Source: Gammaproteobacteria bacterium (GTDB taxonomy: Bacteria > Pseudomonadota > Gammaproteobacteria > Steroidobacterales > Steroidobacteraceae). Taken from it: a stretch of DNA of 64,000 nucleotides. The notes below the pieces were generated by a model. That model did not search any database, had not been told where the DNA came from, and saw only the letters and a program-made list of their open reading frames with translations. Positions 45,310 through 54,170 of this stretch are shown here, piece by piece. Where the stretch lies: NCBI GenBank assembly GCA_025358295.1, contig JANYJY010000001.1, forward strand, positions 62,001 through 126,000, in the 5' to 3' direction. A program made the translations under genes and the position numbers. Numbering within the stretch: position 1 is the stretch's first letter; the number at the start of each line of letters is the position of its first letter.

Positions 45310-46030
45310 TCGCCTTCTCCTCACGCTTGCGCACCGTGCGCTTCTCGATCAATTTCGTATAGTGCACACCCTGAATAATGCGCTGCACGAAAATGCCCGG
45401 GGTATGGATATTGTCCGGATCGAGCGCACCCACCGGTACCAGCTCTTCGACCTCGGCCACCGTGACACGGCCGGCGGTAGCCATGTTGGGATTGAAATTA
45501 CGCGCGGTCTTGCGGTAGATGAGATTGCCTTCGGCATCGCCTTTCCAGGCCTTGACCAGCGACACATCGGCCACCAACCCCTTCTCGAGCACATAGGTCT
45601 CGCCGTCCACGGTTTTCGTTTCCTTGCCCTCCGCGACTAGGGTGCCCGCGCCCACCTTGGTGTAGAAGCCGTAGATGCCCGCACCGCCGGCGCGAATGCG
45701 CTCCGCCAGCGTGCCCTGCGGATTGAATTCAAGCTCCAATTCCCCGGCCAGATACTGCCGCTCGAACTCCTTATTCTCGCCCACGTAGGAAGAAACCATT
45801 TTGCGAATCTGGCGGGTTTGCAGCAGCAATCCCAAACCCACGCCGTCGAGTCCGGCGTTGTTGGACACCACGGTGAGCTTGCCGACTCCGGACGCCTTCA
45901 AGGCGTCGATGAGATTCTCCGGTATGCCGCAGGCGCCGAAGCCGCCGCACATCAGGGTCATGCCCTCCTTGACCACTCCCTGCAGCGCCGAGGCGGCATC
46001 CGCATAGATCTTGGAATTCGCCGCGCTCAT
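45293..46030 (-). CDS. scoA: 3-oxoacid CoA-transferase subunit A
   Basis: The 245-residue protein carries the family signature [20 protein letters not shown] near residue 33, the CoA-binding Gly-rich loop. It forms the alpha subunit of the heteromeric CoA-transferase with scoB downstream. The gene begins 8 bp after the adenosylhomocysteinase stop, so both may be on the SAM-recycling transcript. Confidence 0.94.
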   Translation of the reverse strand: MSAANSKIYADAASALQGVVKEGMTLMCGGFGACGIPENLIDALKASGVGKLTVVSNNAGLDGVGLGLLLQTRQIRKMVSSYVGENKEFERQYLAGELELEFNPQGTLAERIRAGGAGIYGFYTKVGAGTLVAEGKETKTVDGETYVLEKGLVADVSLVKAWKGDAEGNLIYRKTARNFNPNMATAGRVTVAEVEELVPVGALDPDNIHTPGIFVQRIIQGVHYTKLIEKRTVRKREEKANAVVT

Positions 46031-46038
46031 CTCTCCCC

Positions 46039-47451
46039 CTAGTACCGATACTGATCGACTTTGTACGGACCCTGTTTTTCGACGCCGATGTAGCGCGCCT
46101 GCGTGTCCGTCAGTTCGGTCAGTTGAGCAGCCAACTTGGACAGCTGCAGACGAGCCACTTTCTCATCGAGATGCTTGGGCAGCACATACACGCCGACCGG
46201 ATATTTCTTGGTGTTGGCGAAGAGTTCGATCTGCGCCAGCACTTGGTTCGCGAACGAGGAACTCATGACGTAGGAGGGATGTCCCGTGCCACAGCCCAAA
46301 TTCACCAAGCGACCCTCGGCGAGCAGGATGATCCGCTTGCCGTCGGGAAATATCACATGATCGACCTGCGGCTTGATGTTGTCCCAGGCGTACTGCCGTA
46401 GAGACGCCACTTCGATTTCATTGTCGAAATGCCCGATGTTGCACACGATGGCCTGATCCTTCATGCGCTTCATGTGATCATGGGTTATCACGTGAAAATT
46501 GCCGGTGGCGGAGACGAATATGTCGGCCTTGTCCGCGGCATATTCCATGGTCACGACGCGATAGCCTTCCATCGCTGCCTGCAATGCGCAGATCGGATCA
46601 ATCTCGGTGACCCACACCTGCGCCGACAGGGCACGCAGAGCCTGGGCTGAACCCTTGCCCACGTCGCCGTAACCGCAGACCAAGGCGACCTTGCCGGCGA
46701 TCATCACATCGGTAGCCCGCTTGATGGCGTCCACCAGGGATTCGCGGCAACCGTACAAATTGTCGAATTTGGACTTGGTGACCGAATCGTTGACATTGAA
46801 TGCCGGGAAGGCCAGTTGCCCGTCCTTGGCCATTTGATACAGGCGTTTGACGCCGGTGGTCGTCTCCTCGGTCACGCCCTTGATCTTCGCGAGCCGGGTT
46901 GAATACCACTTCGGGTCGACGTGCAGCTTGGCCTTGATGGCGGCGTACAGACACTCCTCTTCCTCATTGCTCGCCCGGGCGATCAGCGATGCGTCCTTTT
47001 CCGCCCTGGCACCCAGATGCAACAACAGCGTGGCATCGCCACCGTCGTCCAGGATCATGTTCGTGTGCCCGCCGTCCGGCCATTCGAAAATACGATGCGT
47101 GTAGTCCCAGTACTCGGCCAGCGACTCGCCCTTGATTGCGAATACCGGCGTGCCGCCGGCGGCAATGGCCGCGGCCGCATGGTCCTGGGTCGAATAAATA
47201 TTGCACGACGCCCAGCGCACCTGCGCGCCCAGGGCATTCAAGGTCTCGATCAAGACCGCCGTTTGAATGGTCATGTGCAGGGAGCCGGTGATGCGCGCAC
47301 CGCGCAGGGGCTGCTGCGATGCGAATTCATGGCGGATCGCCATCAGGCCGGGCATTTCCGTTTCCGCGATTCTGATTTCCTTGCGGCCCCAGTCCGCCAG
47401 ACTCAAATCCTTGACGAGAAAATCGTTACTTTGTTTGATTGCTGCATTCAT
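46039..47451 (-). CDS. ahcY: Adenosylhomocysteinase
   Basis: The 470-residue protein has the NAD-binding motif [16 protein letters not shown] near residue 265 and the C-terminal tail ending [10 protein letters not shown], invariant in the family (Lys and Tyr bind NAD of the partner subunit). It splits S-adenosylhomocysteine to homocysteine and adenosine, relieving inhibition of methyltransferases. It lies 26 bp after metK. Length and motifs are full, with no sign of damage. Confidence 0.97.
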   Translation of the reverse strand: MNAAIKQSNDFLVKDLSLADWGRKEIRIAETEMPGLMAIRHEFASQQPLRGARITGSLHMTIQTAVLIETLNALGAQVRWASCNIYSTQDHAAAAIAAGGTPVFAIKGESLAEYWDYTHRIFEWPDGGHTNMILDDGGDATLLLHLGARAEKDASLIARASNEEEECLYAAIKAKLHVDPKWYSTRLAKIKGVTEETTTGVKRLYQMAKDGQLAFPAFNVNDSVTKSKFDNLYGCRESLVDAIKRATDVMIAGKVALVCGYGDVGKGSAQALRALSAQVWVTEIDPICALQAAMEGYRVVTMEYAADKADIFVSATGNFHVITHDHMKRMKDQAIVCNIGHFDNEIEVASLRQYAWDNIKPQVDHVIFPDGKRIILLAEGRLVNLGCGTGHPSYVMSSSFANQVLAQIELFANTKKYPVGVYVLPKHLDEKVARLQLSKLAAQLTELTDTQARYIGVEKQGPYKVDQYRY

Positions 47452-47477
47452 TGGTCAATACTCCTTGTCGGTGCGCC

Positions 47478-48650
47478 TTAGGCGGCGCGCGTCGCTTTAA
47501 ATTCGGCGGCGAGCGTGCTCGCCTTGTCGGTGCGTTCCCAGCTGAACTCTGCTTCTTTGCGGCCGAAGTGCCCGTAGGAAGCTGTCATTTGATAGATCGG
47601 ACGCGCCAGATCCAGCATTTCGCGCAGCCCGAACGGTGTGAGATCGAAATGCGCGCGCACCAGCTGCGTCAAACGCGTGTCGGGCAATTTGCCAGTGCCG
47701 AAAGTCTCTACCATGATGGAGGTGGGCTCAGCCACGCCGATGGCATAGGAGAGCTGCACTTCGCAGCGCTCGGCCAAGCCCGCGGCGACGATGTTCTTGG
47801 CCACATAGCGCGCCGCATAGGCCGCCGACCGATCGACCTTGGACGGATCCTTGCCTGAGAACGCGCCGCCGCCATGGCGCGCGAATCCACCGTAGGTATC
47901 CACGATGATCTTGCGTCCCGTTAGGCCGCAATCGCCGACCGGGCCGCCGATGACGAACCGGCCGGTCGGATTGATGTGGTACTTGGTGCGTTTGTCGATC
48001 CATTTTTTGGGCAGTACCGGCTTGAGGATTTCCTCCATCACCGCTTCGCGCAATTGCTTGGTGCTAATACTGTCTTCATGCTGGGTCGACAGGACCACCG
48101 CTTCGAGTCCCACCGGCTTGTCGTTCTCATAGCGCAGGGTCACCTGGCTCTTGGCGTCCGGGCGCAGCCAGGGCAGCTTGCCGCTCTTGCGCACCTGCGC
48201 CTGGCGCTTCACCAGGCGATGCGCGAGGGTGATAGGGGCCGGCATCAGCACATCGGTTTCGTTGGTGGCGTAGCCGAACATCAGTCCCTGATCGCCCGCG
48301 CCTTGCTTGCGCTCATTCTTGCGGTCCACGCCCTGGGCGATGTCGGGCGACTGCTTGCCGATAATATTGAGCACACCGCAGCTGGCGCCGTCGAACCCCA
48401 TGTCCGAGGTGTTGTAACCGATGTCGAGTACGGTCTTGCGCACAATGGCTTCTACGTCCACCCACGCACTGGTGGTGACCTCGCCGGCCACGATAACCAC
48501 ACCGGTTTTGACCATGGTTTCACAGGCCACCCGACCCTTAGGGTCGGCCGCCAGAATGGCGTCCAGGACCGCGTCCGAGATCTGATCGGCTACCTTGTCG
48601 GGATGGCCTTCGGAGACCGATTCCGAGGTAAATGAGAAGCTTCTGCTCAT
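47478..48650 (-). CDS. metK: S-adenosylmethionine synthetase
   Basis: The 390-residue protein has the ATP/methionine motifs [16 protein letters not shown] near residue 15 and the [16 protein letters not shown] loop. It makes SAM from methionine and ATP. It is upstream of ahcY and downstream of a PfkB kinase gene in one leftward run, so the cluster makes SAM and recycles its product. No SAM riboswitch is seen in the 18-bp gap upstream. Confidence 0.97.
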   Translation of the reverse strand: MSRSFSFTSESVSEGHPDKVADQISDAVLDAILAADPKGRVACETMVKTGVVIVAGEVTTSAWVDVEAIVRKTVLDIGYNTSDMGFDGASCGVLNIIGKQSPDIAQGVDRKNERKQGAGDQGLMFGYATNETDVLMPAPITLAHRLVKRQAQVRKSGKLPWLRPDAKSQVTLRYENDKPVGLEAVVLSTQHEDSISTKQLREAVMEEILKPVLPKKWIDKRTKYHINPTGRFVIGGPVGDCGLTGRKIIVDTYGGFARHGGGAFSGKDPSKVDRSAAYAARYVAKNIVAAGLAERCEVQLSYAIGVAEPTSIMVETFGTGKLPDTRLTQLVRAHFDLTPFGLREMLDLARPIYQMTASYGHFGRKEAEFSWERTDKASTLAAEFKATRAA

Positions 48651-48668
48651 AACTTGAGTTCCTTGCGC

Positions 48669-49619
48669 CTAGCCAAAATTATCCCGGAAGCGGCGATCGA
48701 ATTCCTCCCGGGTAAAACTGTGATTCTGCGGTCCGCGCGATTCGATCTTGATCGCGCCCATCAGGGATGCCGTTCGACCCGTGGTCGGCCAGTCTAACCC
48801 CCGCAACAGGCCGTGAATTAGACCAGCCCGATAGGCATCCCCGCAACCCGTGGGATCCACCACCGCCTTCGGCTGGGCGCAGGGCACATTTAGCGTTTGT
48901 CCCCGGGTGTGGATGACCGAGCCCTCAGCGCCCCGCGTGATCACCAGGGCATCGACCTGAGCCGTGATATCGCTCACTGAATAGCCGGTTCTTTCCTGCA
49001 ATAAGCCCCATTCATAGTCGTTGACCGCCACCCAGCGAGCCTGTCCGATGAAGGTTTTGAGCTCCTCGCCGCCGAACATGGGCAGGCCCTGACCGGGGTC
49101 GAATATGAACGGGATCTTGGCCGCCGCAAATTGCGCCGCGTGGGCAATCATGGCGTCTCGCCCGTCCGGTGCCACGATGCCAAGGCCGATCCCCGGTCCG
49201 GCGTCGGACACCGTGTTCAGGTGCGCATGCTGCATTGCTCCGGGGTGGAAGGCGGTGATCTGATTGTCATCCAGATCGGTGGTGATGAAGGCCTGGGCGG
49301 TAAAGGTGCCGTTGACGACCTTGATGTGATCGACAGGGATGCCCTGTGCATGCATACGCTCGCGGTAGGGGCCGAAATCGTCCCCCGCGGTGGCCATGGG
49401 CACACCCCGATCGCCCAACAGATGCAGGCTGTACGCGATATTCGTGGCACAACCGCCGAATTCGCGGCGCATTTCGGGCACCAGGAAGGACACATTCAAG
49501 ATATGAATCTTGTCCGGCAGGATGTGCGATTTAAATCGGTCTTGAAACAGCAATATCGTGTCGTAAGCCACGGAGCCGCAAATCAAGGCGGCTTGTCCAC
49601 CCAAGCGATCCTGCACCAT
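48669..49619 (-). CDS. PfkB-family kinase, probable adenosine kinase
   Basis: The 316-residue protein has the PfkB signatures: GGCATNIAYSLHLLG near residue 54 and DPTGCGDAYRAGLIHG near 258, with the catalytic Asp in GCGD. Because it leads the metK-ahcY run, adenosine is the likely substrate: it would remove the adenosine made by AhcY. The family also includes ribokinase and other sugar kinases. ATG 49619 fits the usual N-terminus; a longer frame upstream lacks support. Confidence 0.9.
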   Translation of the reverse strand: MVQDRLGGQAALICGSVAYDTILLFQDRFKSHILPDKIHILNVSFLVPEMRREFGGCATNIAYSLHLLGDRGVPMATAGDDFGPYRERMHAQGIPVDHIKVVNGTFTAQAFITTDLDDNQITAFHPGAMQHAHLNTVSDAGPGIGLGIVAPDGRDAMIAHAAQFAAAKIPFIFDPGQGLPMFGGEELKTFIGQARWVAVNDYEWGLLQERTGYSVSDITAQVDALVITRGAEGSVIHTRGQTLNVPCAQPKAVVDPTGCGDAYRAGLIHGLLRGLDWPTTGRTASLMGAIKIESRGPQNHSFTREEFDRRFRDNFG

Positions 49620-49800
49620 CCACTCATCCTGGAGTAAAACGCCTATTCTACAAGTAAATCCCGTAGAGCCGCTGTAGCGAATCGCGACCTGTAGCAGCCC
49701 GATCGTGCCGCCAGGCCCCGCGACGCGAAATAATTGCAACCATGCCCCGGTCTTATCGGGCAGGTAGGCTTTGTAAGTTGTTCAACCGAAGGAGAGCACG

Positions 49801-50064
49801 ATGATCAAGACCAGCGCGGCCGTGACCGCCATCAGCAGCCTGTTAACTCTGGGGGCGGCCGCTTTCGCGACACCGGCGTTTGCCGCCGACAAACCCGAGA
49901 TGGAAAAATGCTACGGCGTCGTGAAAGCCGGCAAGAACGACTGTGCGGGTCCCGCCCATGCCTGTGCCGGACAAGCCACGACGGACTCCGGAGCCAAGGA
50001 ATTCGTCGCACTGCCCAAGGGCACCTGCGCGCGGCTTTCCGGCGGCAGCCTGGCGCCGAAATAG
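49801..50064 (+). CDS. bufA1: BufA1-type bufferin precursor (DUF2282)
   Basis: The 87-residue protein has a signal peptide (VTAISSLLTLGAAAFATPAFA) and a mature peptide with four Cys: EKCYGVVKAGKNDC, then AHAC and GTCARL. This is the bufferin pattern; the peptide is modified by the BufB/BufC pair into a metal-binding product (copper for known cases). AAGGAG at 49790-49795 supports the start. The next three genes are BufB, BufC and DoxX, the standard order. Confidence 0.93.
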   Translation: MIKTSAAVTAISSLLTLGAAAFATPAFAADKPEMEKCYGVVKAGKNDCAGPAHACAGQATTDSGAKEFVALPKGTCARLSGGSLAPK

Positions 50065-50075
50065 GCGTCGAATCG

Positions 50076-50948
50076 GTGACGGATAACCCCGCTCGCCGAA
50101 AGCCTCACGGTCCGATGCCGGCTCGCGCCGGCATCGGACTGCGGGCTCAACACCATCTGCAAGTCATCGCCGAATCGCCCGACGTGGCCTGGTTCGAAGC
50201 GCACACCGAGAATTACTTTGCCGACGGCGGCGCGCATGTCGAGGCCCTAGTGCATATCCGCGAGCGCTACCCCCTGTCGCTGCATGGCGTCGGCCTGTCG
50301 TTGGGTTCGGCCGATGAAATCAACCTGCCGCACATGCAACGGGTGCGCAGCGCGATGCAGCGCTTTGAGCCGACGCTCGTCTCCGAGCATCTGTCATGGA
50401 TCTCGGTGGATGGCCGCTTCGCCAACGACCTTTTGCCGCTGCCCTACACCGACGAGGCGTTGCGGCATGTGAGCACACGCATCTCGCAGGCGCAGGATTT
50501 TCTAGGCCGGCAAATACTTATTGAGAATGTGTCGAGCTACCTGCAGTTCGACTGCTCACGCATGCCCGAGTGGGAATTTCTCGCCGGGGTCGCCGCGGAG
50601 TCGGGCTGTGGAATCTTGCTGGATCTGAATAACATCTACGTCGCCGCGTGCAACGGCGGCTATGAACCCCTGTGCTACTTGAATGCCATAGATTCCGGCG
50701 CGGTCCAAGAGATCCATTTGGCCGGGCACGACAGAGTGGCGATCGAGGGTGTGCAATTGCTCATCGACACGCACGGCTCGCCGGTGTGCGATGCCGTGTG
50801 GGACCTGTATGCGGCGGCGCTGCGGCGATTCGGCGATGTGCCGACCTTGATCGAATGGGACACGAACATTCCGACACTCGAGATACTGACAGCCGAGGCC
50901 GCCAAGGCGGATCGACTGCGGGCGGACGCGCATGCTCTCGCTGCATGA
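50076..50948 (+). CDS. bufB: BufB-type multinuclear iron enzyme (DUF692)
   Basis: The protein (290 residues from GTG 50076; ATG 50115 would give 277) is a DUF692 member: RAGIGLRAQHHLQVIAE, then HTENYFADGG with metal ligands, SLHGVGLSLGSAD, LVSEHLSW and LIENVSSYL, with His/Glu/Asp residues spread over a TIM barrel. The family uses a mixed-valent iron centre to make oxazolone-type bonds on Cys in the precursor. The start is not settled because neither candidate has a strong ribosome site. Confidence 0.91.
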   Translation: MTDNPARRKPHGPMPARAGIGLRAQHHLQVIAESPDVAWFEAHTENYFADGGAHVEALVHIRERYPLSLHGVGLSLGSADEINLPHMQRVRSAMQRFEPTLVSEHLSWISVDGRFANDLLPLPYTDEALRHVSTRISQAQDFLGRQILIENVSSYLQFDCSRMPEWEFLAGVAAESGCGILLDLNNIYVAACNGGYEPLCYLNAIDSGAVQEIHLAGHDRVAIEGVQLLIDTHGSPVCDAVWDLYAAALRRFGDVPTLIEWDTNIPTLEILTAEAAKADRLRADAHALAA

Positions 50949-51678
50949 ACTGCAGGTGAAAGTTTTACGCGCCGTCCTCGACGGCAAGCCGGATGCTGCC
51001 TGCGGCATCACGCCCCCCCACGCCGTGGGCGTTTATGCCCGCACGGCGCGGGGCAATTTCATCGACAGCTTGAAATCAAGCTATCCGGCGATTCAACGCT
51101 TGGTCGGTGAAGAGTATTTCGAGCAAACGGCGCGCCACTTCCATGCGCGCCATCCTTCCCGTTCGGGAGATCTGCAACCGGCGGGAAGGGACTTTGCGCA
51201 TGCGCTTCGCGAACTGCACGGCGAGGATGAATTTCGCTACCTCAGCGATGTGGCGCGTTTTGAATGGCTGGTGCAGGAAGCGCTCCTCGCCGCCGACCAC
51301 GGACCGCTCGATCTTGCGCGGTTGGCGGCGCAGGCACCGAGCCGCCACGAGGAGTTGCGATTCAAGCTGCATCCCTCCGCCCGCCTGTTCGAATCGCCGT
51401 TTCCCTGCCGGGCCATTTGGCAGGCCAATGTCGCTAGCGACGCGGACCCGGCCGTGATCGACCTCGATGGCGGAGCCGACCGACTGCTCATGGTCAGAAC
51501 ATGCGGGCAATTGAATTTTCACGACTTGAGCCAGGGTGAGCGTGATTTTCTGCTCGAGCTTAAGGCCGGCCGCTCCCTGTCGGCGGCGATCGACTGCGCC
51601 GCCGGCCCCCTGCCCTTCGATCCCGCAGCCGCCTTGCAGCGCTTCGTAGCCTGCGGCGTCGTCGTCGATTTTCAATGA
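50932..51678 (+). CDS. bufC: BufC-type partner protein (DUF2063)
   Basis: The 248-residue protein has the DUF2063 N-terminus (LHELQVKVLRAVLDG, then VYARTARGNFIDSLKSSYPA) with its Leu/Tyr-rich helices and a C-terminal domain that recruits the precursor. It overlaps bufB by 17 bases. Together with BufB it forms the maturation enzyme for the BufA peptide. Confidence 0.92.
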   Translation: MLSLHELQVKVLRAVLDGKPDAACGITPPHAVGVYARTARGNFIDSLKSSYPAIQRLVGEEYFEQTARHFHARHPSRSGDLQPAGRDFAHALRELHGEDEFRYLSDVARFEWLVQEALLAADHGPLDLARLAAQAPSRHEELRFKLHPSARLFESPFPCRAIWQANVASDADPAVIDLDGGADRLLMVRTCGQLNFHDLSQGERDFLLELKAGRSLSAAIDCAAGPLPFDPAAALQRFVACGVVVDFQ

Positions 51679-51708
51679 CGCACTGAAACAACATCAAGGA
51701 CTCGCTTC

Positions 51709-52170
51709 ATGCCCATGCTCGACAAGATTTTAGGCGTCGATAGGTTCGCGGCGCGGCTGCTCAATCCGCTGCAATCCCTGTTCGCGCTGGGTGCCCGGCT
51801 GTACGTGAGCTGGCAATTTCTGAAATCGGGTTATCTTAAAGTGACTTCCTGGGACAGCACCCTTTACCTGTTCGAGAACGAATACCACACGCCCCTACTG
51901 TCCCCGCATGCGGCCGCAGTCGCCGGCTCCTTCGGCGAATTATTCTTTCCAACCTTGCTGGTGCTTGGCCTCATGGGGCGGCTGAGCGCCATCGGCCTGT
52001 TCGCGGTCAATGCCATGGCGGTCATCTCGTATGCGCACGTGCTGCTGGCGGAGGGCTCCGAGGCCGCACTCGGGCAACATGTGTTGTGGGGTACACTGTT
52101 GGTGTTTCTCATTATCTACGGCCCCGGTAAATACTCGCTGGATCATCTGCTGAACAGGTCACGCCTCTGA
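51709..52170 (+). CDS. DoxX family membrane protein
   Basis: The 153-residue protein has four membrane helices. The family pattern RLYVSWQFLKSGYLKVTSWDS, with HTPLLSPHAAAVAG and the LGLMGRLSAIGLFAVNAM helix, is clear. It is the fourth gene of the bufferin operon, where it often occurs. Its role there is not settled. The stop TGA shares bases with the CTG start of the next gene. Confidence 0.92.
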   Translation: MPMLDKILGVDRFAARLLNPLQSLFALGARLYVSWQFLKSGYLKVTSWDSTLYLFENEYHTPLLSPHAAAVAGSFGELFFPTLLVLGLMGRLSAIGLFAVNAMAVISYAHVLLAEGSEAALGQHVLWGTLLVFLIIYGPGKYSLDHLLNRSRL

Positions 52171-54161
52171 CGCTCGGCCGCGATAGCTGCGGCTCTTGGG
52201 ATAGCGCCTGCCGCTATGAATGGCTGGTGACGAACGGCCTTGGCGGTTTTGCCTGCGGCACGGTGTCCGGCGCCAACACCCGCCGCTACCATGGATTTCT
52301 GATTGCGAGTCTTAAGCCACCGGTGGAGCGCACATTGCTGGTGGCAAAGATCGAGCTCGCCGTGCACTACCTCGGCGTAGAGACCGATCTGTCCGCCAAC
52401 GAATTCCTGGGCGGGGCACTCAGCGGCCAGGGATTCGTGCACCTGGAATCCTTCGCCGTGCAAGACGGCATCCCGACGTGGCGTTATGCCGTGGCGGACG
52501 CGTTGCTGGAGCAGAAGATTTTCATGGCGCCCGGCGCGAACACCAGCTATCTGCGCCTCGAATTGCTGCGAGCCTCGGCGCCTTTGCGCCTCACGTTGAA
52601 GCCCCTGCTCGCGTACCGGGACTACCACTCGCACAACCGCGGCGCCCAACCCTTCCAACTCGAGGCGGACGCGGCAGAATGCCGCATCCAGGCATTCGCG
52701 GGCGCAAGGCCCTACCGGTTGTCGATCACGGCGGGCCGATTCAGCGCGGCCCCCGAATGGTATTGGAATTTCTGGCATCGAGTGGAAGCGACGCGAGGCC
52801 TCGACGCCGCGGAAGATCTGTTCATGCCCGGCACCTTCAGCGTCGATTTGAGCCTCAAGTCGCCGGTGCACCTGCTGGCAACCGCCGAGCCGTCGGCTCC
52901 GGCGCCCGGTGCGGAGGTTCTGCAGGGCCTGAAGAGAAGTTCGCAGCAATTGACCGCCGCATTGCCCAATACCGCACCGGCCTGGATTCATTCGCTGGCC
53001 CAGGCGTCGGATCAATTCATCGTCCATCGGGACGCAGTGGACACTGCCGGCGAAGGCGGCGCTGCTGCCTGCAGCGTCATCGCGGGGTACCCCTGGTTCA
53101 CCGATTGGGGCCGCGACACCATGATCGCACTACCGGGGCTCGCGACCGCGCTGCGCCGCTACGATGTCGCGGCGGGTATTCTGCAAACCTTCGCCGGCTT
53201 CGTCGATCGCGGCATGCTGCCGAATTGTTTTCCCGAGCGCGGCGCAGCGCCGCAATACAACACTGCGGACGCCACTTTGTGGATGTTCCACGCGCTCGAC
53301 GATTACTTGCAAGCCAGGCGTGATCCGGCGCTCACACAGAAAATATTCCCCATTCTGATGAGCATCATTCACGCGCATGTGGACGGCACCCGCTACGGGA
53401 TTCACGTGGATCCGGCTGACGGACTGCTGTGCGCCGGTGAGGCCGGAACTCAATTGACTTGGATGGACGCGAAGCACGGCGATCGCGTATTCACGCCGAG
53501 GATCGGCAAGCCGGTCGAAATCAATGCGCTGTGGCTGAACGCCTTGGACGTGGCCATGCGGCTCGCGGCGCGCGTGCATGATCTCCCGCAGAAGCGCTTC
53601 TGCCAAAGCTTGCACGCCCGCGCCGGCGCGAGTTTCGGCCGCTTCTGGAACCAGCAGCGATGCTGTTTGTACGATGTGCTCGATGTCGAAGGGGGATGCA
53701 CCGCTGACGACAGCATTCGGCCGAATCAGATCTTGGCCGTCTCTCTGCCCTACTGCGTCCTGGACCCGGGGCAAATGCGCGCGGTGGTGGACTGCTGCGC
53801 CCGGGAATTGCTGACCAGCCATGGACTTCGCAGTCTCGGCCCTCAAGAACCGGGCTACATCGGCCGCTATAAGGGCGATGCCTCACAACGCGACGCGGCT
53901 TACCACATGGGCACAGTCTGGGGCTGGCTGCTGGGACCCTTCGCCCGCGCGCACTATCGTGTGTACGGCGATGCCCGGCTGGCGCAATCATTTCTCGAAC
54001 CCGTGGCGCAGCAGCTGCACAGCGCCTGCCTGGGAACGCTGAGCGAGATATTTGATGGTGATGCACCTCACAATGCCCACGGCTGTTTCGCGCAAGCTTG
54101 GAGCGTCGCTGAGATACTGCGTTCTTGGCTGTACCTCGACCGCAAGATCGCGACCCTCTAA
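52167..54161 (+). CDS. Glycogen debranching enzyme-like amylo-1,6-glucosidase, apparent CTG start
   Basis: The protein (664 residues) has the debranching domain order: an N-terminal domain with EWLVTNGLGGFACGTVSGAN and RRYHGFLI, then the GH133-type (alpha/alpha)6 domain with GYPWFTDWGRDTMIALPGLA and its catalytic acid. The N-terminal segment TLGRDSCGSWDSACRYEWL is conserved but has no ATG, GTG or TTG before it; CTG at 52167, in a CTGA overlap with the doxX stop, is the best start, with AGG at 52156. GTG 52227 would delete the conserved start. It would act on alpha-1,6 branches of glycogen or related glucan. Confidence 0.88.
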   Translation: MTLGRDSCGSWDSACRYEWLVTNGLGGFACGTVSGANTRRYHGFLIASLKPPVERTLLVAKIELAVHYLGVETDLSANEFLGGALSGQGFVHLESFAVQDGIPTWRYAVADALLEQKIFMAPGANTSYLRLELLRASAPLRLTLKPLLAYRDYHSHNRGAQPFQLEADAAECRIQAFAGARPYRLSITAGRFSAAPEWYWNFWHRVEATRGLDAAEDLFMPGTFSVDLSLKSPVHLLATAEPSAPAPGAEVLQGLKRSSQQLTAALPNTAPAWIHSLAQASDQFIVHRDAVDTAGEGGAAACSVIAGYPWFTDWGRDTMIALPGLATALRRYDVAAGILQTFAGFVDRGMLPNCFPERGAAPQYNTADATLWMFHALDDYLQARRDPALTQKIFPILMSIIHAHVDGTRYGIHVDPADGLLCAGEAGTQLTWMDAKHGDRVFTPRIGKPVEINALWLNALDVAMRLAARVHDLPQKRFCQSLHARAGASFGRFWNQQRCCLYDVLDVEGGCTADDSIRPNQILAVSLPYCVLDPGQMRAVVDCCARELLTSHGLRSLGPQEPGYIGRYKGDASQRDAAYHMGTVWGWLLGPFARAHYRVYGDARLAQSFLEPVAQQLHSACLGTLSEIFDGDAPHNAHGCFAQAWSVAEILRSWLYLDRKIATL

Positions 54162-54170
54162 GGAAGAAGA

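Noticed and set aside
46031-49800. SAH or SAM riboswitch near ahcY, metK or the kinase gene
   Set aside because: The gaps before ahcY and metK are 26 and 18 bp, too short. The leader of the kinase gene does not show the conserved elements of the known riboswitch types.
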